Virus record (IMG/VR): IMGVR_UViG_3300044941_000264
Span: 1-25,587 of that record
Source: a virus
DNA length: 25,587 nucleotides
Reading direction: 5' to 3' (one strand)
A program made the translations under genes and the position numbers. The notes below the pieces were generated by a model, which was not told the DNA's origin, searched no databases, and saw nothing but the letters and a program-made list of their open reading frames with translations. This document shows, one piece after another, positions 7,711 to 15,759 of this stretch; positions within the stretch are counted from its first letter, which is position 1, and every line of letters starts with the position of its first letter.

Positions 7711-8270
7711 AGGCTCGTCGCCATAGACTTGAATGCGGGCGAAATATCCGTCTTCGCGGCATCCCCCCGGTTCGCGTAATTCCTGGCCGTCTCCATCAGA
7801 ACGGCTTGCTTGGCCAGTTCCGGGATCTGGCTCGCGGGCATTCCGCAGGCGTACTCAATAGCGATGAGATCGCCGAAATCGGAGTCAGGCCAAGGTTCCC
7901 CCCAGAGGGGCATGACGGCCACGGGCGAGCGATCAAGCCAGAGTTTGTAATCGACGCCGCACGTGTAGACGGTGACCGTTCCATCCTCGGCAACCCGGGA
8001 AACAGAGTTCACCGCGTTCACCGGATGACCGTACAGCTCGACCATGTTGGCGTTGGGCCAACCGTTGAGAGAAAGCCGGCGAACCTGTTCGAAGAAAAGC
8101 AGTCCGGTCATCTTTTCGAGCAACATGGTGTTCGATCGGATGAAGGACTCGATCAGATCGTCATCAAGATCGTGTTCGACAAGGCACTGTTTCTTCGCGA
8201 GCGCAACCTCAACCATCAGCCCACTCGGGGGCGAGATGGTTTTCAGGCCGTACTCGCGGTCAATCAGCAT
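7689..8270 (-). CDS. Head-tail connector protein (HK97 gp6-like)
   Basis: This 193-aa protein has the helical layout of phage gp6-like connectors: an N-terminal helix pair (DDDLIESFIRSNTMLLEKMTG), a beta insertion with the loop VYTCGVDYKLW, and a C-terminal helix (PELAKQAVLMETARNYANRG). It is encoded between capsid and adaptor genes, as in HK97. Members form a 12- or 13-fold ring under the portal, lengthening the DNA channel. Its ATG lies seven bases after the stop of the 101-aa gene, with only a weak Shine-Dalgarno sequence, so coupled translation is likely. Confidence 0.8.
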   Translation of the reverse strand: MLIDREYGLKTISPPSGLMVEVALAKKQCLVEHDLDDDLIESFIRSNTMLLEKMTGLLFFEQVRRLSLNGWPNANMVELYGHPVNAVNSVSRVAEDGTVTVYTCGVDYKLWLDRSPVAVMPLWGEPWPDSDFGDLIAIEYACGMPASQIPELAKQAVLMETARNYANRGDAAKTDISPAFKSMATSLWVGRYS

Positions 8271-8277
8271 CGGTTAC

Positions 8278-8583
8278 TTACTCTTGTGGCGGAGCGGGTT
8301 CTTCATTCACTTCTGCAGAATCGCTGGGCTCGCTTTCGACAGTTTCGTCTTTGATCTCTGCTTTTTGTTTTCGTGGCCGTTTCGTTTCTTTGGAGCTGCC
8401 TTCGACACGCTCAGTCTGAACCTCGGTTATATCGGGTTCAGCCTCGACGACATACTCCGCCACGTTCCGGCTGACGAAGTGGGCGGCGCTGTCGTCTCTC
8501 AGTTCGTAGATCTTGCCCTTTTCGAAAACTCGCTTTGTGGTGTCCTGAACCTGGCGGGTCTCCAGAAATCGTACTTTGGCCAT
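8278..8583 (-). CDS. Small head-region protein, function unknown
   Basis: This 101-aa protein has two parts. Residues 1-50 form a compact beta-rich unit (MAKVRFLETRQVQDTTKRVF, then GKIYELRDDSAAHFVSRN). Residues 51-101 are low in complexity, rich in Glu, Lys, Pro and Ser, and probably disordered. Genes of this form are common between capsid and connector genes in HK97-like phages, but I know of no proven role. The start is well supported: AGGAGCC occurs twice in tandem before the ATG. Confidence 0.65.
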   Translation of the reverse strand: MAKVRFLETRQVQDTTKRVFEKGKIYELRDDSAAHFVSRNVAEYVVEAEPDITEVQTERVEGSSKETKRPRKQKAEIKDETVESEPSDSAEVNEEPAPPQE

Positions 8584-8626
8584 GAATGGCTCCTGGCTCC
8601 TGGCATTGTAAAAATGAGTGAAGGAA

Positions 8627-8649
8627 TCGCGACCTGAATCAGGCCGCGA
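8627..8649 (-). terminator. Possible weak terminator or RNA-processing hairpin after the 162-aa head gene
   Basis: Bases 8627-8649 form TCGCG-A-CCTG / CAGG-C-CGCGA with a three-base loop, seven bases after the stop at 8656 on the minus strand. It is followed by a short T-containing stretch ending in ATTTTT. There is one A-C mismatch in the stem and the U-run is not immediate, so this is weak. Confidence 0.3.
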
Positions 8650-8655
8650 AGTGGA

Positions 8656-9144
8656 TTAGTCCGCGCGGAGTTTCGGGATTGGCAGGCCGCGGCTGTTCGG
8701 GTACGCGATGGCCAGGACGGAAATCGTGGTGTTCACACCGTTGCCGGTACCCACCCGAATGCAGTCGAAGCCATCGTTGATGTCGAGTGTGTTCGTTTCC
8801 ACGTCGATCACGTAGATCGCTTCTTTGCTGTTCGTTGTCAGCGTGGTAAACGTGTTGCTGGCCACGGCAGCCTCTTCCCAGGTTTCTCCCGCGACTGTGT
8901 CGAGGTTGCGGAAAACCTTGTCGAAGGCCAAAGCCTTTTCGCTGCCCCCAGCCAAAGTTTTGGACTGGTGCAACGTGATGGCCGATCCCGTCACCGTCGT
9001 GTCGTTCTTGACGAGGATGACGAATGCAACTCGCGTGTAGTTTTTGACGTTGACGCGAAGCGGCGTCGTGCTGGACGGCGTCACCGCGTTCAGGCAGGGA
9101 AAGACGTTGGCCATTTCCAACAGTCGCAAGACATAAGGATTCAT
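8656..9144 (-). CDS. Capsid-associated protein of unknown function, possibly decoration
   Basis: I choose ATG 9144 (MNPYVLRLLEM) because GAGAGA lies five bases upstream; an ATG in frame at 9171 lacks this. The product is 162 aa. After a short helix it is beta-rich and Thr/Asn/Val-rich with no charged clusters, for example NYTRVAFVILVKND and KEAIYVIDVETNTLDINDGF. It follows the major capsid gene, where decoration or head-stabilising proteins are often encoded. I do not recognise the family with certainty; decoration is an inference from position and composition. Confidence 0.6.
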   Translation of the reverse strand: MNPYVLRLLEMANVFPCLNAVTPSSTTPLRVNVKNYTRVAFVILVKNDTTVTGSAITLHQSKTLAGGSEKALAFDKVFRNLDTVAGETWEEAAVASNTFTTLTTNSKEAIYVIDVETNTLDINDGFDCIRVGTGNGVNTTISVLAIAYPNSRGLPIPKLRAD

Positions 9145-9228
9145 GTTGATCTCTCGCAGTTGGTGATTCAAACGATCCCTGGCTCAGGGCCGGGGCTGTG
9201 GGATTAGATCAGTTGTCAGTCGGCTGGC

Positions 9229-10608
9229 TTAAGCGCGTTCTTCGAGCGTCACAAAGCACGACAGCGAATTGCCGTTGGGCATATTGATCGGGCCGTTCCA
9301 CCACGGCTTGCCGTTGAGACGCAGTTGGAAGCGGAATGCCACGTGGTTGGAGTCAAAGTACAGGTGGATCGAGAAGTCCTGCCGAGTGATACGCCCTTGC
9401 CCACTCTTCAAGAGCGTGGCGTACTTCTTCATGTCCACCAGCGCGATGTCACCTTTATCGCCAAGTGCCTTCATGTTTGGGAGCGGGATCATCGGCCGAC
9501 CCTTGAGGGTGGCGTAGGGAGTCGTGGATAGCCCGCCCGGAGGCATGTACATGAGTTCGCCGCTATTCGTCCCCGTCGCACCAAACAGGTACGGGAACTG
9601 CGCTTCGAGATCCTGGTTGTAGATCCAGACTGCATTCCGTCGGCAGGGGGCATACATGCGAGCCCACATATTCGACAGGTTTTTGGCGACAATCGTGTCC
9701 GCAGTTTGGCCGGATTCCTTAGCAACCGTCACCAAAGCATCGCCGTTGAACAGGCCGAGCGGCTTCCCGACCCCATCCCCGAACAGCAGCGAATCGTTGA
9801 TGGAGTACGTCATGACTTCAGGCGTCTTGCGCCGGATGAAGTTGCCCAGGCTTGACGCATCATCAAGCATTTCTTCCGTCACCGGCACCAACGCGGTGAT
9901 CTTTTCAAGCTTCATCGAGAACTGGCTGAGCTTGGGCTTGGTAGGCGTCATCGTCCCGCCTTCATTCGTCCAGTAAGTCCTGATCCCGTCCGTGGCCCAC
10001 GGAGCAGCTTCATCGGCGGGCATGGACACGGAGTTGCCCGTCGTGGTCAACTCATCACACAGCGGCAACAGGGACTCAATCCCCATGACCTTGTCGTAGA
10101 TTTCCTGCCGGAAGTCCGGCGGAACCAAGAAACCGCCGGCTTCGCCAGCACCCTCGTTCATGCTGACGCTCGGGGCGAGCAGCTTGAGCCGAGGATCGTG
10201 TTCTTGGCCTTTGGTCTTTTCGGAAATCAGAACCGACAGACAGAGTTCGCCGATGTGCTTGAAACCACCACGGCCGTCTTTCGGCGTGGCCGGCAGTTTA
10301 CCGCTGGACACAACGCTCAGTTGCTGGTTGCCGTCTCCGGTACCAGGATTGAGTTGCGAACCGTCACGGTCCGGTTCGGTCTGCCGGCCTTTGCCAGCCG
10401 CCATCCGGAGCGTAAACGCCTTGGTTTCGTTGTAGGTCTTGAGCTTTTCTTCGTTGGACTTGGCTTCGGCCAGAAGCTTGTCAACTTCGGCCTTCTCATC
10501 GCCCGTCAGGTCACGTTCTTGTTGCCGGGCCAGGTTGATGAAGCCCAAGCAAGCGGCTTCAATCGCTGCGTTCCGCTCTTCCAAAGCGCGGATCATCTCA
10601 TCCATCAT
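9229..10608 (-). CDS. Major capsid protein, HK97 fold, with N-terminal delta (scaffold) domain
   Basis: The start is one of two adjacent ATGs (10608 or 10605), three or six bases after GAGG; an upstream extension to 10779 is not protein-like. The product is ~459 aa. Residues 1-75 are a charged helix typical of the delta scaffold domain. After a linker the mature part begins near GAGEAGGFLVPPDFRQEI. HK97-fold landmarks follow: LEKITALVPVTEEMLDD (E-loop/P-domain side), INDSLLFGDGVGKPLGLF, then ARMYAPCRRNAVWIYNQ and the final P-domain strand. The protease encoded just upstream would remove the delta domain. I see no evidence for or against HK97-type crosslinks. Confidence 0.95.
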   Translation of the reverse strand: MMDEMIRALEERNAAIEAACLGFINLARQQERDLTGDEKAEVDKLLAEAKSNEEKLKTYNETKAFTLRMAAGKGRQTEPDRDGSQLNPGTGDGNQQLSVVSSGKLPATPKDGRGGFKHIGELCLSVLISEKTKGQEHDPRLKLLAPSVSMNEGAGEAGGFLVPPDFRQEIYDKVMGIESLLPLCDELTTTGNSVSMPADEAAPWATDGIRTYWTNEGGTMTPTKPKLSQFSMKLEKITALVPVTEEMLDDASSLGNFIRRKTPEVMTYSINDSLLFGDGVGKPLGLFNGDALVTVAKESGQTADTIVAKNLSNMWARMYAPCRRNAVWIYNQDLEAQFPYLFGATGTNSGELMYMPPGGLSTTPYATLKGRPMIPLPNMKALGDKGDIALVDMKKYATLLKSGQGRITRQDFSIHLYFDSNHVAFRFQLRLNGKPWWNGPINMPNGNSLSCFVTLEERA

Positions 10609-10817
10609 ACACCTCGCTTGACTTGGGCGCGGCTGCCCGCGCCCGGTTATCCGGGGACAGGCAGCAACCCGCGAGCACAAGGCCGAGGCAGCGTTACTGC
10701 ATAGCGATTTTGGGACAAGCCCGCACGCCAGTATGTGTATCGCTCTCCGGGACAAGCCCTTTGATTGACCCAGAAGCACAAGGCTTTCCGAGCACGGTTG
10801 CGACGACCGCTTTCGAT
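10606..10817 (-). promoter_or_regulatory. Leader between protease and capsid genes, with GC-rich hairpin
   Basis: This 212-base gap is the largest inside the late operon. It holds a perfect 8-bp hairpin, GGGCGCGG-ctgc-CCGCGCCC (10625-10644), ending about ten bases before the capsid Shine-Dalgarno sequence, and two copies of GGGACAAGCCC (10712-10722, 10749-10759). The hairpin could stabilise a processed capsid mRNA or control its translation. I see no good promoter. Confidence 0.45.
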
Positions 10818-11627
10818 CTACATATTAGGACGCCACTTCTGGAAATTGAGCAAAGCCTCATTCAGCAATGGGGTCGAAGGCTGCAAAACCTGCTGGTTTT
10901 CAGCTGGTTTTTGGCATTTTCGATAATCCAGAAATTTTTCCAAAAATGCGTCGACGCGAGCACGGATCACGTCATCTGGCTCCGTCGCAAAGAGCCGCTG
11001 CATGGCCGACCAGGCCAGGCGTTGCTCCGCACCCGGCAGGTCGATCGGCGAGAGTTGTGCCGAGAGCAACCCATCCACCGCAGCCCCGGTGTCCACGATG
11101 TCCGTGGCCCAGAGCTTCTTCGGTCGCCAGAGGGGAGGAAGCATTTCGCCGTCGTCACTTCGCATCGGCGTCTTGTCGGGGTTCAGGCGGTACTCTTCCT
11201 CGGCTTCCAGAACCAGCGAAGACGACAATGCATCCGAGTCCTCGGCGGCCAGGTTGAGGATGTAATTCCCGAGATCGCCCGAAGGAGTGTCGAAACTTGA
11301 CTCGGACAAGTGCAGATCAGCCCGAACCATGAGCACACGGGAGCTCCGATCAAGCCAGGCATTCTTGGCCCGGCCGAGGTATTTGCCGAGCCCGTCATCA
11401 CTCATCGACGGGTGCGTGAACCGGGATCGGAGACCCTTCTGATTACCTCGCATCTGAGAAACGATCATCTTCAGGGCCTTCTCGTCAAACTCACCCCGGA
11501 GATCCTTGAAGGGCCCCTCCTGGGCAACGACGTAGCCGTAGATCACTTTGTTGTCCTTGTCGACGCGAACCGGACGTTCGCGCAGAGCTTCAACCCGCAG
11601 AGACTTAGGCGTGGCGGTCATGGGCAT
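10818..11627 (-). CDS. Prohead maturation protease (HK97-type, S78-like)
   Basis: This 269-aa protein lies between portal and capsid genes. GAGG is seven bases upstream of ATG 11627, and the first ten bases overlap the portal gene. The herpes/HK97 protease fold is recognisable: N-terminal strands (KVIYGYVVAQEGPF), His72 in RSRFTHPSMSDDGLGKYLG as the likely catalytic His, and Ser135-137 in SDALSSSLVLEA as the likely nucleophile region. The later segment KLWATDIVDTGAAVDG is also family-like. The C-terminal ~60 residues are helical and may be self-cleaved. It cleaves the capsid delta domain and itself during head maturation. Confidence 0.9.
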   Translation of the reverse strand: MPMTATPKSLRVEALRERPVRVDKDNKVIYGYVVAQEGPFKDLRGEFDEKALKMIVSQMRGNQKGLRSRFTHPSMSDDGLGKYLGRAKNAWLDRSSRVLMVRADLHLSESSFDTPSGDLGNYILNLAAEDSDALSSSLVLEAEEEYRLNPDKTPMRSDDGEMLPPLWRPKKLWATDIVDTGAAVDGLLSAQLSPIDLPGAEQRLAWSAMQRLFATEPDDVIRARVDAFLEKFLDYRKCQKPAENQQVLQPSTPLLNEALLNFQKWRPNM

Positions 11628-13369
11628 GAGGGCACCTCGGTTCTTAACTTGAAAAGTATGCTTTGAATGAGAGCGGATTTAAGTTCGGGGAGACGCTCAC
11701 TCTCCCAGATCTTGTAAATCGTGTTGGGGTTATCGGGCATCGAAGCCTTGAACAACTCACGAAACTTCAATCGCTCCAGAGTACAGAAAACGTCCGTAAC
11801 TTCTTTCCGCGATGACTCGCTCAGTACGGTCGAAGCCAGAACCGTCGCGAGTTTGGACGATGCGAACCGGGCGTTGTCCTGCGATATGGATTTGGCCCAC
11901 GACGACAGGGCGTCAGTTGCTTTGCCCAAACGCCGAACCGCCTCGGCGGTCATGTGTGCTTCGCGGCGGAGGATGGCCGTAACGGCTTCGTGGGCCAGCT
12001 TGGCCAGATGATCTTGGGAGTCCTCGGGGGGAATGCCACGGGCCTCGGCGTTTGAATCCGTGGTGTCCTCGCCACTGGAAACCGGCTCACCCCTCGCCGC
12101 TCGTTCAAGGGTGTTCCACTGGGCCGGGACAAATAGTGTGTCACCGAATTCGACCGGGTTGAGATCCTCGAACGCCCGCATTTCATTCGGACTCATCCCG
12201 GCGTTTCGGATCATCACGTCATAGAACTCGGCCCGAGCCTTGCTATCCCCCCGCATAAGTGCCGCGAGATTGTGCTTGGTGTACTTCCTTCGCATCGTGT
12301 TGCGGCCGAACAGCTTGACGTTCGCGTCCTGCTCCAGCCGGACTGCCCACGGCAGAAGGCAGGTCATCACGTAGGTGATCGAGAGATGCTCGATGTTGTT
12401 GAAGGTTGCCCGGTCAAGAAGGCTGACCTTGTGTGGCGGGATCTTGAAAAACCGGCAGATGTCCTCTGCGTTGAACTTCCTCGATTCGATCAACTGCGCG
12501 TCGTGCGGGGAGATCACGTCATACGGTTTGAACTTCATCCCGCGCTCGAGTACGCCGACGCTGCCGGGCCGTTTCAAGTGCCGGTTGGTGAAGTCCCGCG
12601 TCAACCGTGCCGCCGACTCTGGATCTAATACTTGATCGTACTCAATCACACCGCCTGGTCGAACTGTCGATTTCGAAGTGTTGGAGGCGAACTTGTCCGT
12701 GTTCAGGGCAATATTCCCCACCCGTGTCATCGCTTCGAGCACGCTGTACCCCATGAACTCATCGCCGAGGCCACGGAACTGCAGCAGATCGCTCCAGGGC
12801 AAATACGTCGGTTCACGAGTTTCGTAGTTGAGCACTTCCCAGTAGTAAGCCTTTGTGTCTTTATCGTAAACCGGCTTGACCCGGCCCGGCTTGAGCGGCC
12901 AAACCCAAACGGGATCACCGCGGGTGTTTCGCTCGATCTCGGCAAAGGCGTTGCCATGGATTAAGGCCCGGCTGATCATCGTCTGGCGAAAAGTGAACGG
13001 AGTCATGAAGGGGTTCGGCTGGAAGTGCAAAATCCAGTCGACGATGTCATCCTCGTCGATCCGCCGACCGCCATTTTCGCGGAGGAACACACGCCACGGG
13101 ACCGAAGCCAGGTCGTCTGAAACCGTGATAACGCACGCCCAAAACGTGGACAGCGTCATGGCGACGTGCTCAGACAATCGTTCTTCACGATCTTCGTTGG
13201 CATTGGGTATGACAATAGAGTCAACATTAAACGGAAGGTTGTAACCGAGCGACTCCTCAGTCGTCGTCGTCGTCGTAGTTGTCGAAGAACCCTGACCAAC
13301 TGGTGGCGATTTGCTCTTGCGGCCTTTCGCCTTCGGAGGCTTCTTCGGGCTGTTTTTTGCCTGGGTCAA
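11618..13369 (-). CDS. Portal protein (HK97 family)
   Basis: The family is clear from AMTLSTFWACVITVSDDLAS, the segment RALIHGNAFAEIERN, then WPLKPGRVKPV, WSDLLQFRG, and AEDICRFFKIPPHKVSLLD followed by NIEHLSITYVMTCLLPW. These are the ordered landmarks of HK97-type portals. The protein is 583 aa, longer than the usual 400-450, because of a C-terminal helical extension of ~140 residues. The frame opens at TTG 13369 with AGGGA nine bases upstream, overlapping the terminase gene by 113 bases; no ATG that keeps the core lies further in. The N-terminus is Lys/Pro-rich with eight consecutive Thr. It forms the DNA channel at the packaging vertex. Confidence 0.92.
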   Translation of the reverse strand: MTQAKNSPKKPPKAKGRKSKSPPVGQGSSTTTTTTTTEESLGYNLPFNVDSIVIPNANEDREERLSEHVAMTLSTFWACVITVSDDLASVPWRVFLRENGGRRIDEDDIVDWILHFQPNPFMTPFTFRQTMISRALIHGNAFAEIERNTRGDPVWVWPLKPGRVKPVYDKDTKAYYWEVLNYETREPTYLPWSDLLQFRGLGDEFMGYSVLEAMTRVGNIALNTDKFASNTSKSTVRPGGVIEYDQVLDPESAARLTRDFTNRHLKRPGSVGVLERGMKFKPYDVISPHDAQLIESRKFNAEDICRFFKIPPHKVSLLDRATFNNIEHLSITYVMTCLLPWAVRLEQDANVKLFGRNTMRRKYTKHNLAALMRGDSKARAEFYDVMIRNAGMSPNEMRAFEDLNPVEFGDTLFVPAQWNTLERAARGEPVSSGEDTTDSNAEARGIPPEDSQDHLAKLAHEAVTAILRREAHMTAEAVRRLGKATDALSSWAKSISQDNARFASSKLATVLASTVLSESSRKEVTDVFCTLERLKFRELFKASMPDNPNTIYKIWESERLPELKSALIQSILFKLRTEVPSCP

Positions 13370-15080
13370 GAATCACCATCCCTCGGTTCTTGTAGATGCT
13401 CAGGGGTACACCAGACAACTGCATGGCACCGGCCAATGCCATGATGCTCGCGACAACACCGTCGATCTTCCTCACATCATCGGGCTTGGCCTTCACCGGC
13501 CGTTTGTTGTTGTTCGCGTCCGTGCGAACTTGACAGTGTCCGATCTGCCAATCAAGGACCGGATGCCCACCGTGGCGGATCGTCTGAGAGATCACAAATC
13601 GCTCAAAATCCGCGGTCGGCCCGGCGAAGTCCATGATCCGTTGACGGAACATGATTCGTTCAATCCCGAGGCCCTGGACGAGCGTTTTCCCCTCCTCGTC
13701 CGCTTCCCCCTCGCTGATCTGCTGAGTCAGTTGCTCAGCATACGTCGGGTCATAAAAGAGCCCGAGGATCTTGAACTGTTTACTCAGCGTGCGGATCTTC
13801 GAGCGGATGAATCCGTAATCGACCACGCTACCGGGCGTCAGGCTCAGATAGCCGCTTCGGCCCCAACTCCCAAATGGTACGACGGTCTCCCACGATCGCG
13901 CGGTATCCTCGGGAAGCCAGAAGTACGGGAGCAGGCCAAACTTGTAATCCGGCAGATCAAAAGCGAGGACCAAGGCACTCATGTCACGGGTTTTGCTCAG
14001 GTCCAACGCGGCCCAGCAACGTCGGCCGGTGAGAGCCTCCTCGGTGATTTCATCACTTCGGCACCGTTCCCAGTCCGAGACTCGCAGCCAGGGGTTCGAG
14101 GCTCGCTGCCAAATGTTCAGCCGGTACATCTTGAAGTCGCGGAATTCTTGCAGTCCCTTGTTCCGCGATGAGTTGTAATCCTTCAAGAATTCCTCGGGGT
14201 CGATCAAACGGCCCCAGGCAGGGTTGGCCATCATGCCGTACTTGACCGGATCTTCGTCGATATCCTCGTCCGTGATGTCCTGCGGGGCCGCGTACACGAT
14301 CGCCAAGCATTCCTGGTCAACCACTTTCCCGCTGATCACCTGCAAGGCGTAGTCAAAGCGAAACTTCCCGTACCCGTCCGGGTTGTCGCCGGCGGTACTG
14401 ACCTTGATGAACAGCGGCTCGGATCGCGAGATCCCCGCCCGTGAAATGATCTTGATGAAGTCCCAGTCGACGACGTGCGTTTCGTCAATGATCACCGACC
14501 CGTTGAGACCTTCCTTGCTTCGCTTGGTTCGGTCGGTGGAGCTCGACAACGGCATCATAATGCTTCGCGTCGAGAGGTGCGTGATGGAACACTCGTTTCG
14601 GTTGATCTTGCACTCATCGGTCAGCGTTGGTGACTGCTCGATCATGTTGATGACGTGCTTGCCCACGATGTCACGGGCCTGTTTACCGTCCTTCGCACCG
14701 AAGAAGCACTTCTGGCCGGATTCACCATCCCCGCAGAGCAGGTACAAACCCCAGACCGAGGCCGTGGGGCTCTTGCCGTTCTTCTTGGGAATGTAAACGT
14801 CCACCTCGCGAAACCGACGAATCCACCTACCCCACTTGTCGGACCATCGCACCCAGCCAAACATCCGCATCGTCGCGTCGTACTGCCAATCCATCAAGAT
14901 CATCGGCTCGCCAGCCTTGTCCCCTTCCCAAAGCCGACAGTAATCTTGGATCCACTCCACGGCGAACAGAGCACGCTCTTCGTCGAAAACGCAGCCGTTC
15001 GCGATGGCCAGTTCATCCGACTTGTTCCTTGACCATTTCTTCGCGTCTTCGACCCACTTTTTTGGTGGGTTCTTGCTCAT
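13257..15080 (-). CDS. terL: Terminase large subunit
   Basis: This 607-aa protein has both halves of a packaging motor. In the ATPase half, residues 97-104 (IPKKNGKS) are a deviant Walker A and VIIDE (196-200) is the Walker B with its catalytic Glu. In the nuclease half, the first Asp lies in ALDLSKTRD; later acidic residues lie in DPTYAEQL and near KIDGVVASIMALAGA. The pattern is the HK97/P27-associated large terminase, consistent with the P27-type small subunit next to it. It begins with an ATGA overlap with that gene. The C-terminus ends in five Asp codons. It cuts the concatemer and drives DNA into the prohead using ATP. Confidence 0.95.
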   Translation of the reverse strand: MSKNPPKKWVEDAKKWSRNKSDELAIANGCVFDEERALFAVEWIQDYCRLWEGDKAGEPMILMDWQYDATMRMFGWVRWSDKWGRWIRRFREVDVYIPKKNGKSPTASVWGLYLLCGDGESGQKCFFGAKDGKQARDIVGKHVINMIEQSPTLTDECKINRNECSITHLSTRSIMMPLSSSTDRTKRSKEGLNGSVIIDETHVVDWDFIKIISRAGISRSEPLFIKVSTAGDNPDGYGKFRFDYALQVISGKVVDQECLAIVYAAPQDITDEDIDEDPVKYGMMANPAWGRLIDPEEFLKDYNSSRNKGLQEFRDFKMYRLNIWQRASNPWLRVSDWERCRSDEITEEALTGRRCWAALDLSKTRDMSALVLAFDLPDYKFGLLPYFWLPEDTARSWETVVPFGSWGRSGYLSLTPGSVVDYGFIRSKIRTLSKQFKILGLFYDPTYAEQLTQQISEGEADEEGKTLVQGLGIERIMFRQRIMDFAGPTADFERFVISQTIRHGGHPVLDWQIGHCQVRTDANNNKRPVKAKPDDVRKIDGVVASIMALAGAMQLSGVPLSIYKNRGMVILDPGKKQPEEASEGERPQEQIATSWSGFFDNYDDDDD

Positions 15081-15592
15081 GAGCGAACTCGTGTCCTGAG
15101 AGGGATGGGTGCGCCATCAGAATCTTGATCCACCAACTCCGGCTTCTTCTTCGGTACCGTCAGCCTGGTGCGGGCCTTCGGTGAAAGTCCGAAGTCGATT
15201 TCAAACGCGAGCAACTGTCGGCCGACCTCAATGAACTGTTTGTATTCAGGGTACTCGTTAAACGTGACAACGTATTCCTGCGGTTGGCCGTTTTTTGCAG
15301 GAAGAGCACCGACGTACATGCTTGGCGTCGTGGTTTTCATGACAAACGACGTGCCGTTCTTCTGGATGAACTTCTTGAGGCTCTTCCAAAGCACTCGGAG
15401 TGTAACGTAACGCTCTGCGGCCGAGTAATCCGCGGTGAATGCGAGATCCATATCTTCGAGGATGTCGAAGAGGCGATGCCACTCTTTGATCTCTTCTTCG
15501 GTCAGGGAGTCAGGCGTCTCCGGTCGACCTGGAGCTGGCTTTGGCTCGGATTTTTCGCTTTTCCTCTTTGAAAGAGGACCACGGGTTCCCAT
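15077..15592 (-). CDS. terS: Terminase small subunit (P27 family)
   Basis: I choose ATG 15592 (MGTRGPLSKRKS): GGGGTGAT lies just upstream and MGxRGPxxKR is the common start of the P27 family; a longer frame to 15661 has no such support. The product is 171 aa. Residues ~35-60 (PGRPETPDSLTEEEIKEWHR) also match the family, followed by helices for oligomerisation. An insert with VGALPAKNGQPQEYVV is less usual. It recognises the phage DNA for packaging and activates the large subunit. The ATG overlaps the preceding stop (TGATG), and the end overlaps the large subunit gene (ATGA). Confidence 0.88.
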   Translation of the reverse strand: MGTRGPLSKRKSEKSEPKPAPGRPETPDSLTEEEIKEWHRLFDILEDMDLAFTADYSAAERYVTLRVLWKSLKKFIQKNGTSFVMKTTTPSMYVGALPAKNGQPQEYVVTFNEYPEYKQFIEVGRQLLAFEIDFGLSPKARTRLTVPKKKPELVDQDSDGAPIPLRTRVRS

Positions 15593-15759
15593 CAGATCAC
15601 CCCAAATCGTACTGGTCGCGGTGTCCGCACCGGGCCGAGGTATGGCTGCGCGCCCGGGCATCGTGAACCCCCTAATACCTGGGCCTCGATCGCCCGCACC
15701 TGCTGACTGATGCGGTTCAGTTGCCGGCGGAGTTGATGAGCCCTCACCACCTTGGTCAT
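15592..15759 (-). CDS. Small basic protein (55 aa), function unknown
   Basis: A 55-codon frame exactly fills the gap between the C5 methyltransferase and the small terminase. Its ATG overlaps the methyltransferase stop (ATGA at 15759-15756) and its TGA overlaps the terminase ATG (TGATG at 15594-15590). The product starts MTKVVRAHQLRRQLNRIS with a short amphipathic helix and ends in a Pro/Arg-rich tail. The double overlap, the junction style of this phage, is the main reason to believe it. No family recognised. Confidence 0.6.
   Translation of the reverse strand: MTKVVRAHQLRRQLNRISQQVRAIEAQVLGGSRCPGAQPYLGPVRTPRPVRFGVI

Noticed and set aside
10609-10779. Upstream extension of the major capsid frame
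   Set aside because: The residues are Cys/Ser/Arg-rich and not capsid-like, while ATG 10608/10605 has GAGG and starts the expected helical delta domain.
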